Translations under genes and position numbers: made by a program
Shown here: positions 1-8,542 of the stretch, piece after piece
Layout: each line of letters opens with the position of its first letter
Numbering within the stretch: the stretch's first letter is position 1
Notes under the pieces: model-generated
The model's database searches: none
What the model was told of the DNA's origin: nothing
What the model saw: the letters and a program-made list of their open reading frames with translations, nothing else
Origin: DATGMS01 sp040905145
GTDB lineage: Bacteria > Bacteroidota > Bacteroidia > Cytophagales > Cyclobacteriaceae
Assembly (NCBI GenBank): GCA_040905145.1
Contig: JBBDSC010000069.1
Location: forward strand, 1-47,507
DNA length: 47,507 nucleotides
Direction: 5' to 3'

Positions 1-93
1 CGGTAGGCAGGGAAGACCCAAGAGGAGACGCCGTGGACCGTCGACCGTGGACATTAAACTGAAAAGCATTTAAGGATGAGAAAGAGGAAAAAC

Positions 94-118
94 TGTCAAC
101 TAAATTTAGGACGTGACA
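94..118. repeat. Short repeat, copy 1, resembling an IS end
   Basis: The 25-base stretch begins TGTCAAC and ends GTGACA, so its outer 5 bases (TGTCA/TGACA) form an inverted repeat, and it encloses the palindrome CTAAATTTAG. A second copy at 45925-45949 matches at 21 of 25 positions in the same orientation. Terminal TGTCA-like ends are common for IS3/IS481-type elements, but no transposase gene lies next to either copy. It may be a relic IS end or a dispersed intergenic repeat. Confidence 0.45.
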
Positions 119-189
119 TCGTCGGCTTTTGTAAAGTGGATAATTGAGAGGTTCATTTTGCACTGTAGCATAGCAAATGCATCCTGTAT

Positions 190-534
190 TTGAAATATTT
201 CTTTGGTATAGGAGTTAAAAGTTTTGGTGAAAATGACGCTTGGCTAAAAGGAAGTTTCCCAGCGTTTGGCTATATCCCAGGTATGATATTAATTGAATCA
301 ATGGCGCAATGCGGCGGTGCCGGGGTTAAGTTATTGGGAATAGCAGAGGGGGTTTTTGCACTCACCAGTATAGAACATCTCCGGTTCTTTCAGGGAGCAG
401 AATACAACAGTGAATTTAAGTATGTTATCCAAAACCTAAGGATCAGTAGTCATATCATCAAACAATCCGGAAACGCCTATATGGCAGGTCAGCAAGTGAT
501 GGAAGCCACTTGGATGAGTGTAAAAGTTAAATAG
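190..534 (+). pseudogene. 5'-truncated FabZ/FabA-like hotdog dehydratase
   Basis: The 114-residue frame resembles the second three quarters of a hotdog-fold 3-hydroxyacyl-ACP dehydratase, a fatty-acid or polyketide chain enzyme of about 140-150 residues. The segment GSFPAFGYIPG followed by LIESMAQCGG aligns with the family's GHFPG...PG and (I/L)EAMAQ blocks. The N-terminal strand and helix are absent. The frame has only a TTG start at 190 and is closed upstream by a TAG at 166. The catalytic His of GHFPG is Ser here, while the acidic residue of the central helix is kept. This looks like a gene that lost its 5' end and its active site. A short non-catalytic hotdog protein is possible but less likely, since no ribosome binding site is visible. 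Confidence 0.6.
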
Positions 535-1104
535 TCAATCGTTTTTTATATTGATTTCCAACCGTTTGCCCAATCCTGTCTCAATTATTTTTCTTAAAGT
601 AGCCAATTCTATATCGGACCTATCGTTCTCAATCCTTGAGATGTAGGTACGGCTTGTTCCGCTGAGCAATGCCAGTTCTTGCTGCGAAATGCCCATTTTC
701 TGTCTAGTCTCCCGTATTAGTTGTCCCACTTTAATCATTAATTCTGATTTCTCCGATCGGCTATGCTTCAATAAAACATCAGCCCCAATTTCAAAGGGAA
801 CCTTTATGTTGGTTCCATCCTTTCCGGTAATATGTTGTTCAACATTGTTCCAGGACAAGGTATTGTTGTTGATCATGACCTTTTCAAATTCCTTTGGATC
901 ATATAAAATAGCTGATGGAGCGTTGTCTTCAACACCTATGCTTTTAAACAAATTTATTACATCGATTATTCGCGCTCCCCCATTATTGAAAACAACGGAA
1001 ATGGAAAGATCATTTATCCAGTTTATTTTAAGTATCCTTGGTGCTTTAATTATTTTTCTCATTTCAAATCCGGATTTAACTGGTAGAAAACTTCCAACGC
1101 TCAT
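535..1104 (-). CDS. DUF2442-like / XRE-HTH fusion protein
   Basis: The 189-residue protein has two parts. Residues about 15-95 look like a DUF2442-type beta-rich domain (ILKINWINDLSISVVFNNGG, then an ILYDP segment). Residues about 125-180 form a Cro/C1-type helix-turn-helix (GQLIRETRQKMGISQQELA, TSRTYISRIEN). The ATG at 1104 overlaps the stop of the upstream DUF4160 gene as ATGA, a translationally coupled arrangement. That is why it was chosen over an upstream in-frame start that would give a longer overlap. DUF2442 and DUF4160 proteins are often neighbours and are suspected to act as a toxin-antitoxin-like pair, with the HTH partner as DNA-binding autoregulator. The function is inferred from context, not demonstrated. 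Confidence 0.8.
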   Translation of the reverse strand: MSVGSFLPVKSGFEMRKIIKAPRILKINWINDLSISVVFNNGGARIIDVINLFKSIGVEDNAPSAILYDPKEFEKVMINNNTLSWNNVEQHITGKDGTNIKVPFEIGADVLLKHSRSEKSELMIKVGQLIRETRQKMGISQQELALLSGTSRTYISRIENDRSDIELATLRKIIETGLGKRLEINIKND

Positions 1105-1295
1105 TCCGAATTTCCTGCTAGCCACTTAAAAACTTTTTTCAATGGTTTACCAGGCAAATACCCAGCATATATTTCTCCGCTTGAAATTACAATCAAAACC
1201 TCATGTTCATTGTAAATTGCGTGAATATGAGGCGGTCTATGGTCTCCATTATACAGGTTTATCTTAATTCCATCAATGTTGTCGATAGTCGGCAT
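1101..1295 (-). CDS. DUF4160 domain protein
   Basis: A 64-residue protein carrying the DUF4160 signature: a short beta strand, then RPPHIHAIYNEHEV, then the GEIYAGYLPGKPLKKVFKWL helix. Proteins of this family are small, cytoplasmic and usually encoded directly before a DUF2442 gene, as here. The ATG at 1295 is chosen over an adjacent TTG at 1298. Its stop overlaps the next start by four bases, so the two are one transcription unit. A TATATTTG promoter box lies just upstream. The biochemical role is unknown; a toxin-like role in a TA-like module is a guess. Confidence 0.8.
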   Translation of the reverse strand: MPTIDNIDGIKINLYNGDHRPPHIHAIYNEHEVLIVISSGEIYAGYLPGKPLKKVFKWLAGNSE

Positions 1296-1312
1296 CAATT
1301 TTATCTAAGTGT

Positions 1313-1320
1313 CAAATATA
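1313..1320 (-). promoter_or_regulatory. Putative -7 box for the DUF4160/DUF2442 pair
   Basis: On the minus strand the sequence reads TATATTTG, a perfect match to the Bacteroidota -7 consensus TAnnTTTG, about 18 bases before the DUF4160 ATG. No clear TTG -33 element is seen at the expected spacing, so the call rests on one box. Confidence 0.4.
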
Positions 1321-1346
1321 CCTAATTAGATACGTTGATGAAAGCT

Positions 1347-1436
1347 TTAAGTTTCTTTTCTAACCGGTGTCAGCTCTTCATCGTGGCAAGATAATAAGCC
1401 AAAAATAAAAATCAACAGTCCTAAAATTTTTCTCAA
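1347..1436 (-). pseudogene. Truncated lipoprotein after susD
   Basis: A 29-codon frame starting at TTG 1436 encodes a clear lipoprotein signal peptide: a basic start, a hydrophobic run (LGLLIFIFGLL) and the lipobox LLSC followed by HDEE. It then stops after about 10 more residues. It begins 32 bases after the end of the susD relic, where SusE/SusF-like or other outer-membrane lipoproteins usually follow SusD. It is best read as the 5' remnant of the third gene of the decayed operon. A genuine short lipoprotein cannot be excluded. Confidence 0.45.
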
Positions 1437-1468
1437 TTTTTTTGTGTAAAGCTTATTTCGATCTCATA

Positions 1469-3140
1469 TTATTCACCCGCCCCAAAATCCGGCGCATCGA
1501 CATCATACCACACCCTCTCGGCATTCAGGTCAATGACATCCTGGGTCAGTGGGGTAAAGCCCTGTTCCTCCATGGGCATTTAACCAGTTGGCCCTGTTCA
1601 CTTCTCCGGGATCATCGAGCCAAAACCGGCGGGGGACCACTTCGTTAAAAGGTTCCACTGGAGTAATAGCCAGATCCATACCGTGGATAGCCTGTCCTTC
1701 GGGAAAATACAAACGCCTCATTGGGCTGCCTTAGAAAATTCAAATACTGCTGAACATATATTTTCTCCAGGTCATTCTGCCCATTAAACTGAATCGCAGG
1801 TTGTGCGAGAAATGCATCAATCACTTCCTCCCCATTTCCCTCAAAAGCGGTGGTGGACATCGCCCGGTCCGCAATGGTGTTCATGGTCCTGATGGAAGCA
1901 GCAATCCCCCTTTCGTACCAATCCTCAGCAGTGCCGTTGCCCCCTGTACCATAGCCTTTCTGGATCAGTTCCGCAATATAAAAACAGGTCTCGGCATAAG
2001 AAACCACCACATCCATGAACACTCCCGTACTGTTGTTCACCTTAGGTGAAAAGAAGTTCGGATTGGCTTCTGACATCAGGAACAAACGGTTGCTTCCCAC
2101 GACCAGGGGATTGCTGAAATAGATGGCCCTTTCAGGTGCCGTTGTCCAGTCCGCAGGCCCACCCTGAAACTGGATCAAAGGGTCATTGGGATCGATAAAG
2201 CCGGGCAAGGATACATTGTTTTCTTCCAGTATTTCCCCATAATCACCCACCAGATCATTTGGGGAAAAATATATGGGCAATCGGGGATCGTTGGTGTTTT
2301 TCAGAAAATCGATAATGTAGGTGGTACCAAAACGGGTCCTCCTATAGCCAATATCGGAACCTGTACCAAAGGGGGTATAATTATCATGGATAAAAACCAT
2401 TTGTGAAGCTTCGCTATCAATTTGACCTACCTGATCCTGCATCACCTCCTGAATATTCCTGCCGTCTGATCTGGATTTTGGTTTTCCAACCTGACAGCGA
2501 TCCTCAACTTAAGGCTGTTGGCCAATTTGATCCAATTGGTCCAATCGCTTTGGTAATAAATATCTGCCGTTCCATAACTTTCCTGATCTTCAGCGGCATT
2601 GGTTGACAGGGTCTGGATCACCTCGTTCAATTGATCCAACCAGGTGGAAAACAACAATTCCTGTGGATCGTATTTCGGATCAAACTTCGCCTCATACCTG
2701 CCCAAACCAGCTTCGGTATAGGGAATGGAACCATTCATATCCGTTACTTTTATTCCTTGCAGAATTTCGATCACATAGGTGATCATTTTCATGTTTTGGT
2801 ACCTTTCCGCATCGGGCCTGCTGTCAATCTGCCTTCTTATTTCCAATAAATTTGGCAATATACTGGAATAAAAAGCACCATAGCGGGTATTTTCATTTCC
2901 GGTAAGTTCATACGGGCTTGCGGAGAAGTGTTGGGTATATCTCAACAGATGTTCCATGTTTTCCCAGACCCATTCCGATCCCTGGTAGGTCATCAGCCTG
3001 TCCTGTGAGAAGGTCAGGAGAAAATCCAAATCGGGTTCGGTAACAATACTGGGGTCGGTATTGATTTCATCAAAGTTAGCGGTGCAGCTGAAAGACAGTG
3101 CCAGCAAAAAGACGGATATATATTTTTGTAATACGTTCAT
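1469..3140 (-). pseudogene. SusD/RagB-like nutrient-binding lipoprotein, frameshifted
   Basis: The reading is collinear with a full-length SusD-like outer-membrane lipoprotein, about 555 codons, but spread over three frames with three breaks. The first part starts at ATG 3140 with a lipoprotein signal (ALSFSC, Cys19) and an NFDEINTDPS segment typical of the SusD-like-2 subfamily. It runs out near 2450. The next frame (VMQDQVGQIDSEASQMVF...) runs to about 1648, where TTTT replaces an in-frame TTT. A third frame (NEVVPRRFWLDDPGE) ends near 1572 with an extra C. The tail ends in VWYDVDAPDFGAGE with TAA at 1469-1471. SusD proteins cap the SusC channel and bind oligosaccharides at the cell surface. 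Little sequence is lost, so either the gene died recently or the indels are sequencing errors. The damaged SusC favours real decay. Confidence 0.85.
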
Positions 3141-3166
3141 GTCAGTTGTTTTTTGCGGTACCTTTA

Positions 3167-4608
3167 TTAAAATTGAAATCTCAATGTGGCTCCCAAAGTC
3201 CTGGTCATGGGCAAGAAACCCTGTTCTCCCGAAAATGCCGTATTGTTGAACAAAGAATACCAAAACCTGGATTCAGGTGCCTTGTTCATCTCATCAGGAT
3301 TGGACGGGTTGGGTGCACCGCCCAGGGCACTGGTATATTTGGACTCCTGCATCCAATAGTTGGTATCATAATTTCTTGGCAACATCCAGCTGAACAGCTT
3401 CCCATAATTATAGGAGGCAAAAGCATCCAATCCACCTAATCTAGGAGGGTTTTTACCTTCAAAGGTGGTGTAATTTACGCTTGCATCCACACTTAAAAAA
3501 TCGGTAAGCTCATGGGTGGCCCTAAGATCAAAGCCATTTTTTAAGTAATCATTGTTGTAGACTATCCCTTCTCCCTGATTTCTTGAATAGGAAAGCCTAA
3601 AAGTAGATCTCTCTGTACCTCCATCCAATGCCACATTAGTATTGGACCCCCATCCGTTCCTGAAAGCATCCAGAAAATTATCCGGTTGGGGCAGAAACCG
3701 GGTAGGGGTACCATCATAATTGATCACCTCCTGCCCTTCCATTCTTGGGGCCCAGTTTTCCAATTCCCTGTTAATCTGATGGTCAATATAAGGTTGTCCG
3801 GTAACCGGGTCTGTAGGAAAGACTTTGGTCTCCCAAGCCTGGTCCGCCTGATAATTGGGGTCCCTTCTATCGGTAAAGAAGGCCCCTACTGAACCTCCCC
3901 CGAATATATTTTGAAAATCTGGCCCTTTAAAAGGTTGAAAAGCCTGCATATTTTGGGTGATAGAAACACCAATACCCTTACGTTCACTCCCTTTTTTGGA
4001 AGTAATCAAAATTACCCCATTAATAGCCCTTGACCCGTACAATGCGGCAGCAGCTGAACCTTTCAACACGGAAACACTTTCAAAGTCTTCCATGTTTAGA
4101 TTTTTCAGGTCATTTCCAAAATCCCTTCCAGTACTGAATAGCCCAGATCCCTTTTGTCTTTTTCTATTCCCAGAGCCGTTACCACTACCTGCTCCAAGGT
4201 ATTGTCAGGAGCCAGTGACACATTGATCTCGCTCTGGTTATTGACAGTTATTTCCTGACGTTGATAGCCTACATAGGAAAACACCAATACTGAGTTGCCG
4301 TCTTCTACGGTGATGGAATAGCTGCCGTCCAGATCGGTAATAGTTCCATTGCCCGTCCCTTTTTCCAGAATGCTTACACCTATCAAGGATTCACCGTTTT
4401 CGTCCTGCACGGTTCCCGAAATTTCCTGTCTTAGGACTGGCTGGTTTTCATCATAGCCTTTATCCCCCAGGGGGGGTGCCTTTTTTTCGATCCAATATGG
4501 GTTTGATCCATGGGCCTCATTGGGCAACATGCCTTGAACCAACAACAGTACAATTAGGCCCCTTATTACATGCCCAATCATGATTTTAATGGTAATAAAA
4601 TTCTCCAT
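3167..4608 (-). pseudogene. SusC/RagA TonB-dependent transporter, internally deleted
   Basis: An outer-membrane TonB-dependent transporter of the SusC family should be about 1000 residues; under half remains. The 5' part has a signal peptide and a carboxypeptidase-regulatory-like domain (ISGTVQDENGESLIGVSILE, then VLVFSYVGYQ), followed by LEQVVVTALGIEKDKRDLGY. Near 4115-4135 the reading jumps frame straight to NLNMEDFESVSVLKGSAAAA, so most of the plug domain is missing. The barrel then runs to FWYSLFNNTAFSGEQ and jumps to the C-terminal strand RTLGATLRFQF, so most barrel strands are also gone. Two in-gene deletions plus a frame change rule out function. The SusD relic starts 26 bases downstream. 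ATG 4608 is taken as the start; ATG 4620 is also possible. Confidence 0.88.
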
Positions 4609-4707
4609 TCCATATTCCATTTAAATTTGATCAATGATTCATCGATATTTTTCTCTAAAAATGAGTCTTTTAATTTAAAAAATGAGCAGTCTCCCGCCAC
4701 GCATATT

Positions 4708-4735
4708 GATTTATTGACACTATAGTCAATAAATC
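4708..4735. promoter_or_regulatory. Perfect inverted repeat, possible operator upstream of susC
   Basis: The arms GATTTATTGAC (4708-4718) and GTCAATAAATC (4725-4735) are exact reverse complements around the six bases ACTATA. The site lies about 100 bases before the susC start and 120 bases after the dctM stop. No T-run follows on either strand, which argues against an intrinsic terminator and for a dimeric repressor or activator site. The cognate regulator is not in the window. Confidence 0.45.
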
Positions 4736-4854
4736 CACAACTAAATTAGCGGTTATTATTTGTCAATGCAAATTTCAGAAAATCAATAGGTCCCTTTCCA
4801 AAATTAAAAAAGATCTGCTGGAATTGATGACGGAAGTACTGTATGTCTCCATGA

Positions 4855-6150
4855 CTACAACCCAAACAAAGAAGGCAACCAAAGCGTCATTTGGGGCCAT
4901 AAGGTAAGGATGATCAATCCCAGGACCATTACAAGGAAAAAAGGCAATAAAGGCAAGAAAACTTTGGCGATGGTAGTCTTGGCCACTCCCACACCAATAA
5001 ACAATACTGAACCTACCGGAGGGGTACATACGCCTATACAAAGGTTCAATACCATGATAATGCCGAAATGAACGGGATCTATACCCAAAGAAGTAACTAC
5101 CGGCAGAAAAATGGGGGTGAAAATCAACACGGCCGGAGTCATGTCCATAAATAACCCAACAAACAGCAGGATTAAGTTGATCATAATAAGAATGACAAAT
5201 TTATTGTCACTCAGGGTCAATAAAGCACTACTGATGGATTGTGGAATATCCTCACTCGACATTACCCAGGACATGCTCATGGATGTGGCAATCAACAACA
5301 TGACAATAGAGGTTGTCTCGGAGGCTTTCATTAAAATGGAAGGCAGGTCCTTTACTCTGAGTTCTCTATAAATAAAAGAAAGAACCAGGGTATAAATCAC
5401 CGCAATGGCGGAAGCTTCAGTAGCAGTGAATACTCCGATGACAATTCCCCCTATAACTATAATAAGGAGCATCAAACTGGGCAATGCGCTAAAGAATTTA
5501 CTTCCCAATTCTTTCCAGGAAGTCACTTCTCCGGCAGGAAGATTGTGTTTTTTAATAAATATAGCGGCGGTAATCATCAGGAGCAGCCCGATAAAAATTC
5601 CGGGAATATAACCTGCTATAAATAAAGCGGCTATAGATACCCCCCCACTGGCCAGGGAATAAACAATTAAAATATTAGAGGGAGGGATAATTAACCCCAT
5701 GGTGGATGAAGTGATGTTTACTGACGCACCCAATTCTTTTGGATAGCCATCTTTCTCCATCCTGGGACCCAAAATCCCTCCAATAGCCGAAGCAGCAGCC
5801 ACAGCGGAACCAGCAATAGCTCCAAACAACATCGCTGAGATGACGTTCACATATAACAGTCCCCCAGGAAGCTTTCCGGTAATGGCTTTGGCCAAATTAA
5901 TCAACCGGTTGGCTATGCCCCCTTTGTTCATGATTTCACCGGCCAAAATGAAAAAGGGAATTGCTAAAAGGGCAAAACTATCCAAACCTGTCCCCATTCT
6001 TTGCGCAATAGTGGTAGCAGAAGGCACCGTAGCCACGGTAACAAGCAAGGTTATGAAGCCGGATAATCCCAAGCTCCAGGCCACCGGAACGCCAAGGGCC
6101 ATTAAGGAAACAAAAATAACTACAAGTACAATTATGCTGATATATTCCAT
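4855..6150 (-). CDS. dctM: TRAP transporter large permease, DctM family
   Basis: The 431-residue, highly hydrophobic protein has the usual length and order of a DctM/SiaM large subunit, with about 12 membrane segments. It begins MEYISIIVLVVIFVSLMALG and has the family blocks AIPFFILAGEIMNKGG, SAVAAASAIGGILGP and NLCIGVCTPPVGSVLF. It forms the Na+-coupled translocation channel of a tripartite TRAP transporter in the inner membrane. It follows the small permease by 13 bases and is the last gene of the eda-dctP-dctQ-dctM run. Neighbouring uronate catabolic genes suggest a hexuronate substrate; the permease itself does not reveal specificity. Confidence 0.93.
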   Translation of the reverse strand: MEYISIIVLVVIFVSLMALGVPVAWSLGLSGFITLLVTVATVPSATTIAQRMGTGLDSFALLAIPFFILAGEIMNKGGIANRLINLAKAITGKLPGGLLYVNVISAMLFGAIAGSAVAAASAIGGILGPRMEKDGYPKELGASVNITSSTMGLIIPPSNILIVYSLASGGVSIAALFIAGYIPGIFIGLLLMITAAIFIKKHNLPAGEVTSWKELGSKFFSALPSLMLLIIVIGGIVIGVFTATEASAIAVIYTLVLSFIYRELRVKDLPSILMKASETTSIVMLLIATSMSMSWVMSSEDIPQSISSALLTLSDNKFVILIMINLILLFVGLFMDMTPAVLIFTPIFLPVVTSLGIDPVHFGIIMVLNLCIGVCTPPVGSVLFIGVGVAKTTIAKVFLPLLPFFLVMVLGLIILTLWPQMTLWLPSLFGL

Positions 6151-6163
6151 GTTTGGGTACGGA

Positions 6164-6658
6164 TTAAGCAGTTTTATTAATCAAAATATTTTTAATAAGG
6201 GTGATCTGATAGTAGAGAACCAGTAAGCCGCTTAGGGGGATTATGGCATATACATAGGCCAATGGAACTTGTAGGGTGGCTGATTTTTGACCCAATATAT
6301 AGGTGATATACACCAGATTACTTCCTCCAAGAACCATGACAGGAAGGGCAAAAGCAATGATCACCAGGTGAATAAAAATCATGAGGCGCATTTTAGGCTT
6401 ACCGGTCAACTTCTGGGGCAAAATGTCAATGGCCAAATGGTTTTCCTGCCCTGCCACATAGGCGGAACCCAACATTCCCAACCAAATTAAAAGGTACCGG
6501 GAAAGTTCATCGGTAAAAGAGCTTGGATCCTGTAATATATACCTGGAAAAAACCTGCCAGGTCACATTCAATACCATCACCGATAAGATGATGATCAAAA
6601 GCAGGGCGATAATTTTATCTAATTTACTTTTAAGGGTAACAGAACTTTCTTTATTCAT
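6164..6658 (-). CDS. dctQ: TRAP transporter small permease, DctQ family
   Basis: The 164-residue protein has four predicted membrane segments and the DctQ hallmarks: NVTWQVFSRYIL near residue 30, SSFTDELSRYLLIWLGMLGS, and a basic loop before helix 3. The small subunit pairs with DctM in the inner membrane and is needed for TRAP transport. Its start overlaps the end of the dctP gene by eight bases, indicating translational coupling. Length and motif order are normal. Confidence 0.92.
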   Translation of the reverse strand: MNKESSVTLKSKLDKIIALLLIIILSVMVLNVTWQVFSRYILQDPSSFTDELSRYLLIWLGMLGSAYVAGQENHLAIDILPQKLTGKPKMRLMIFIHLVIIAFALPVMVLGGSNLVYITYILGQKSATLQVPLAYVYAIIPLSGLLVLYYQITLIKNILINKTA

Positions 6659-7661
6659 GATTGCGGATTTCTTCGATCAAAGCATATAATTCGGGTTCAT
6701 ACTCACGATAATATTCATACATTCCTTCAACAGCTTCCTTAAAATCATCCAATTCAGGATAGGTAACCGTCACCCCTGCTTCTTTTAAGGTTTGCATGGA
6801 TTCTTCCACAGATTCAGCCCATATTTTATATTCAAACTCTGCTGATTCATCCGCTGCTTCCTGCAACCATATTTTTTCTTGATCCGAAAGCCGATCCCAC
6901 AGTTTGGTGCTTACAATCATCATATCAGGCACTGCGGTGTGTTCATTCATGGAATAATATTTACAGACTTCATAATGTCTGGAAGTAACCAAACTAGGAG
7001 GATTGTTTTCTGCCCCGTCAACAATTCCTTGTTGTAAGGCAGTATAAAGTTCCCCCCATGATACCGGCGTAGGTGAGCCACCGAAGCTCTGTACCATTTG
7101 TATGGCTGTGGCACTTTCCATCACCCGGATTTTCATGCCCTCCAAATCCTCCGGTTTGTCTATTGGCTTATCTTTGGTATAAAAGCTACGTTTCCCTGCA
7201 TCATAAAAGCAAAGCCCCCTAAACCAAAATTGCTCTCCTTCAGTCAACAATGATTTTCCAATGGGGCCGCTGAGAACATTTTGCCGATGTTCATCATCCC
7301 TGAAAATGTAAGGCTGGCTCAATACCTGGAGTTTTGGCGCAAAACTTTCCACTACGGCAGTGGACACCTTGGTCATTCCCACGCTGCCAATTTGAAGAAG
7401 CTCCATCAGCTCACGCTCTGTTCCTAATTGCTGGTTGGGATAAACCTGTACCAACATTTCTCCACCGGACTTTTCATTTACCCTATCAGCCAAAAACACC
7501 ATGGCTTCATGGACCGGGTGACTGATATCCAATCCGTGCCCTAATTTAATAATTCGTACTCCTCCGGGCCCTTCACAGGAAGCCGCTAACAGCAAAAGGC
7601 AAACCGAGCACCATAGAAACAAATAATGCTTTTTGGGTTTATTATCAAAAGATTCTTTCAT
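6651..7661 (-). CDS. dctP: TRAP transporter solute-binding lipoprotein, DctP family
   Basis: The 336-residue protein carries an N-terminal hydrophobic segment ending in LLLAASC, so it is probably a lipoprotein anchored at Cys29 rather than a free periplasmic protein. The body is DctP-like: TERELMELLQIGSVGMT, then KPEDLEGMKIRVMES with the conserved Arg that binds the substrate carboxylate, then GELYTALQQGIVDGAENNPP. The GAENNP block is typical of TRAP binding proteins for sugar acids, including uronates. The gene starts eight bases after the KDPG aldolase and overlaps dctQ. Galacturonate or glucuronate as ligand is inferred from the surrounding catabolic genes. Confidence 0.92.
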   Translation of the reverse strand: MKESFDNKPKKHYLFLWCSVCLLLLAASCEGPGGVRIIKLGHGLDISHPVHEAMVFLADRVNEKSGGEMLVQVYPNQQLGTERELMELLQIGSVGMTKVSTAVVESFAPKLQVLSQPYIFRDDEHRQNVLSGPIGKSLLTEGEQFWFRGLCFYDAGKRSFYTKDKPIDKPEDLEGMKIRVMESATAIQMVQSFGGSPTPVSWGELYTALQQGIVDGAENNPPSLVTSRHYEVCKYYSMNEHTAVPDMMIVSTKLWDRLSDQEKIWLQEAADESAEFEYKIWAESVEESMQTLKEAGVTVTYPELDDFKEAVEGMYEYYREYEPELYALIEEIRNHE

Positions 7662-7669
7662 ACCATTAA

Positions 7670-8338
7670 TTAACTTTTATTCTTGATTTCTTCAATCAGG
7701 TGTAAAGTCTGTGCTATTTGATCCTGCAGCACAGTAAAGGCTTTATCCTGGATCCATTCTTTTTTGAACAATTGGGAGCCCATTCCCACACAGATGACCC
7801 CTGCACTAAACCATTCCTGAAGGTTCTTCTCCGAAGGCTCCACTCCTCCTGTAGGCATCAGTTGGATATCGGGAAAAACTGCCTTTACAGCCGAGACAAA
7901 TGAGGGCCCCAGGACATTTCCGGGAAAAACCTTAATCAATTGTGCCCCTAGCTCTGTAGCGTTGTAAATTTCGGTAACAGTGCCGCAACCAGGAATCCAC
8001 AGCACTTGCTGGGAATTGCAATATACGCCAACGGGAGCAACAAACGCAGGGGAAACAACAAAATCGGCTCCTGCCTCTAAAAACCTCCGGGTATCTTCCA
8101 CGGTGAAAATAGTGCCTATACCCAAGACCAGGTCCTCATATTTACGTGCATGGGCGGCCAATTCCTGAAATACCTCCAAAGAGTACTCCCCTCTATTGGT
8201 AAATTCGAACACTTTTATTCCGGCACGATAGGAGGCATCCAATACATTTTTAGCTGTTTCTACATCGCTATGGTTAAATACAGGGATGATCCCTGTATTT
8301 TCCATATCGGTTATGATTTGATTATGATTAAAATTCAT
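7670..8338 (-). CDS. eda: KDPG/KHG aldolase, copy 1
   Basis: The 222-residue protein is a class I aldolase that splits 2-keto-3-deoxy-6-phosphogluconate into pyruvate and glyceraldehyde-3-phosphate, the last step of uronate breakdown. The Schiff-base Lys136 lies in GAQLIKVFPGN. The general acid/base Glu45 and phosphate-site Arg49 are in VFEFTNRG. GIGTI, EAGADFVVSP and MPTGGV complete the barrel motifs. It opens the aldolase-TRAP run, five bases after the relic of a sugar kinase gene and downstream of the palindromic operator region. It has the same length as the second copy at 17704-18372 and the same catalytic position, but the sequences clearly diverge. Confidence 0.95.
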   Translation of the reverse strand: MNFNHNQIITDMENTGIIPVFNHSDVETAKNVLDASYRAGIKVFEFTNRGEYSLEVFQELAAHARKYEDLVLGIGTIFTVEDTRRFLEAGADFVVSPAFVAPVGVYCNSQQVLWIPGCGTVTEIYNATELGAQLIKVFPGNVLGPSFVSAVKAVFPDIQLMPTGGVEPSEKNLQEWFSAGVICVGMGSQLFKKEWIQDKAFTVLQDQIAQTLHLIEEIKNKS

Positions 8339-8343
8339 TTCGA

Positions 8344-8542
8344 TTATCTTAAAAGTTTTCCTGCATTTTTCCCTTTGACCAACTGGTTGACCTCATCCCA
8401 AAGCATGCCTTCCGGTGTGTTAGTGACATAATCCTCTTCATGAATGTCCACAAAGATTTGAAAATCAGTCAGCCGGCGATGATAACATCAGTATGGGCGA
8501 TCAATTCAGGCATTATATCAAGAGGAGATTCTCACATTGCAT
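8344..8542 (-). pseudogene. Relic of a PfkB-type sugar kinase (probably KdgK)
   Basis: Two coding islands remain directly before eda. The upstream one reads ESPLDIMPELIAHTDVIIAG and then hits a TGA. It matches the PfkB segment in which kinases read MPEL...DVxIGN just after the substrate-binding half. The second, in another frame, ends TPEGMLWDEVNQLVKGKNAG plus KLLR and TAA at 8344-8346, like the C-terminal helix of 2-keto-3-deoxygluconokinases (compare SEVKVLMEGDASGRVQR in the intact copy at 18502-19527). Everything between, including the GAGD catalytic block, is deleted, as is the whole 5' half. The position suggests the original operon order was kdgK-eda-dctPQM. Confidence 0.6.

Noticed and set aside
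689..1129. A 146-codon plus-strand frame opposite the DUF2442-HTH gene
   Set aside because: It is fully antisense to a gene with recognisable HTH motifs and has no family features or start signal.
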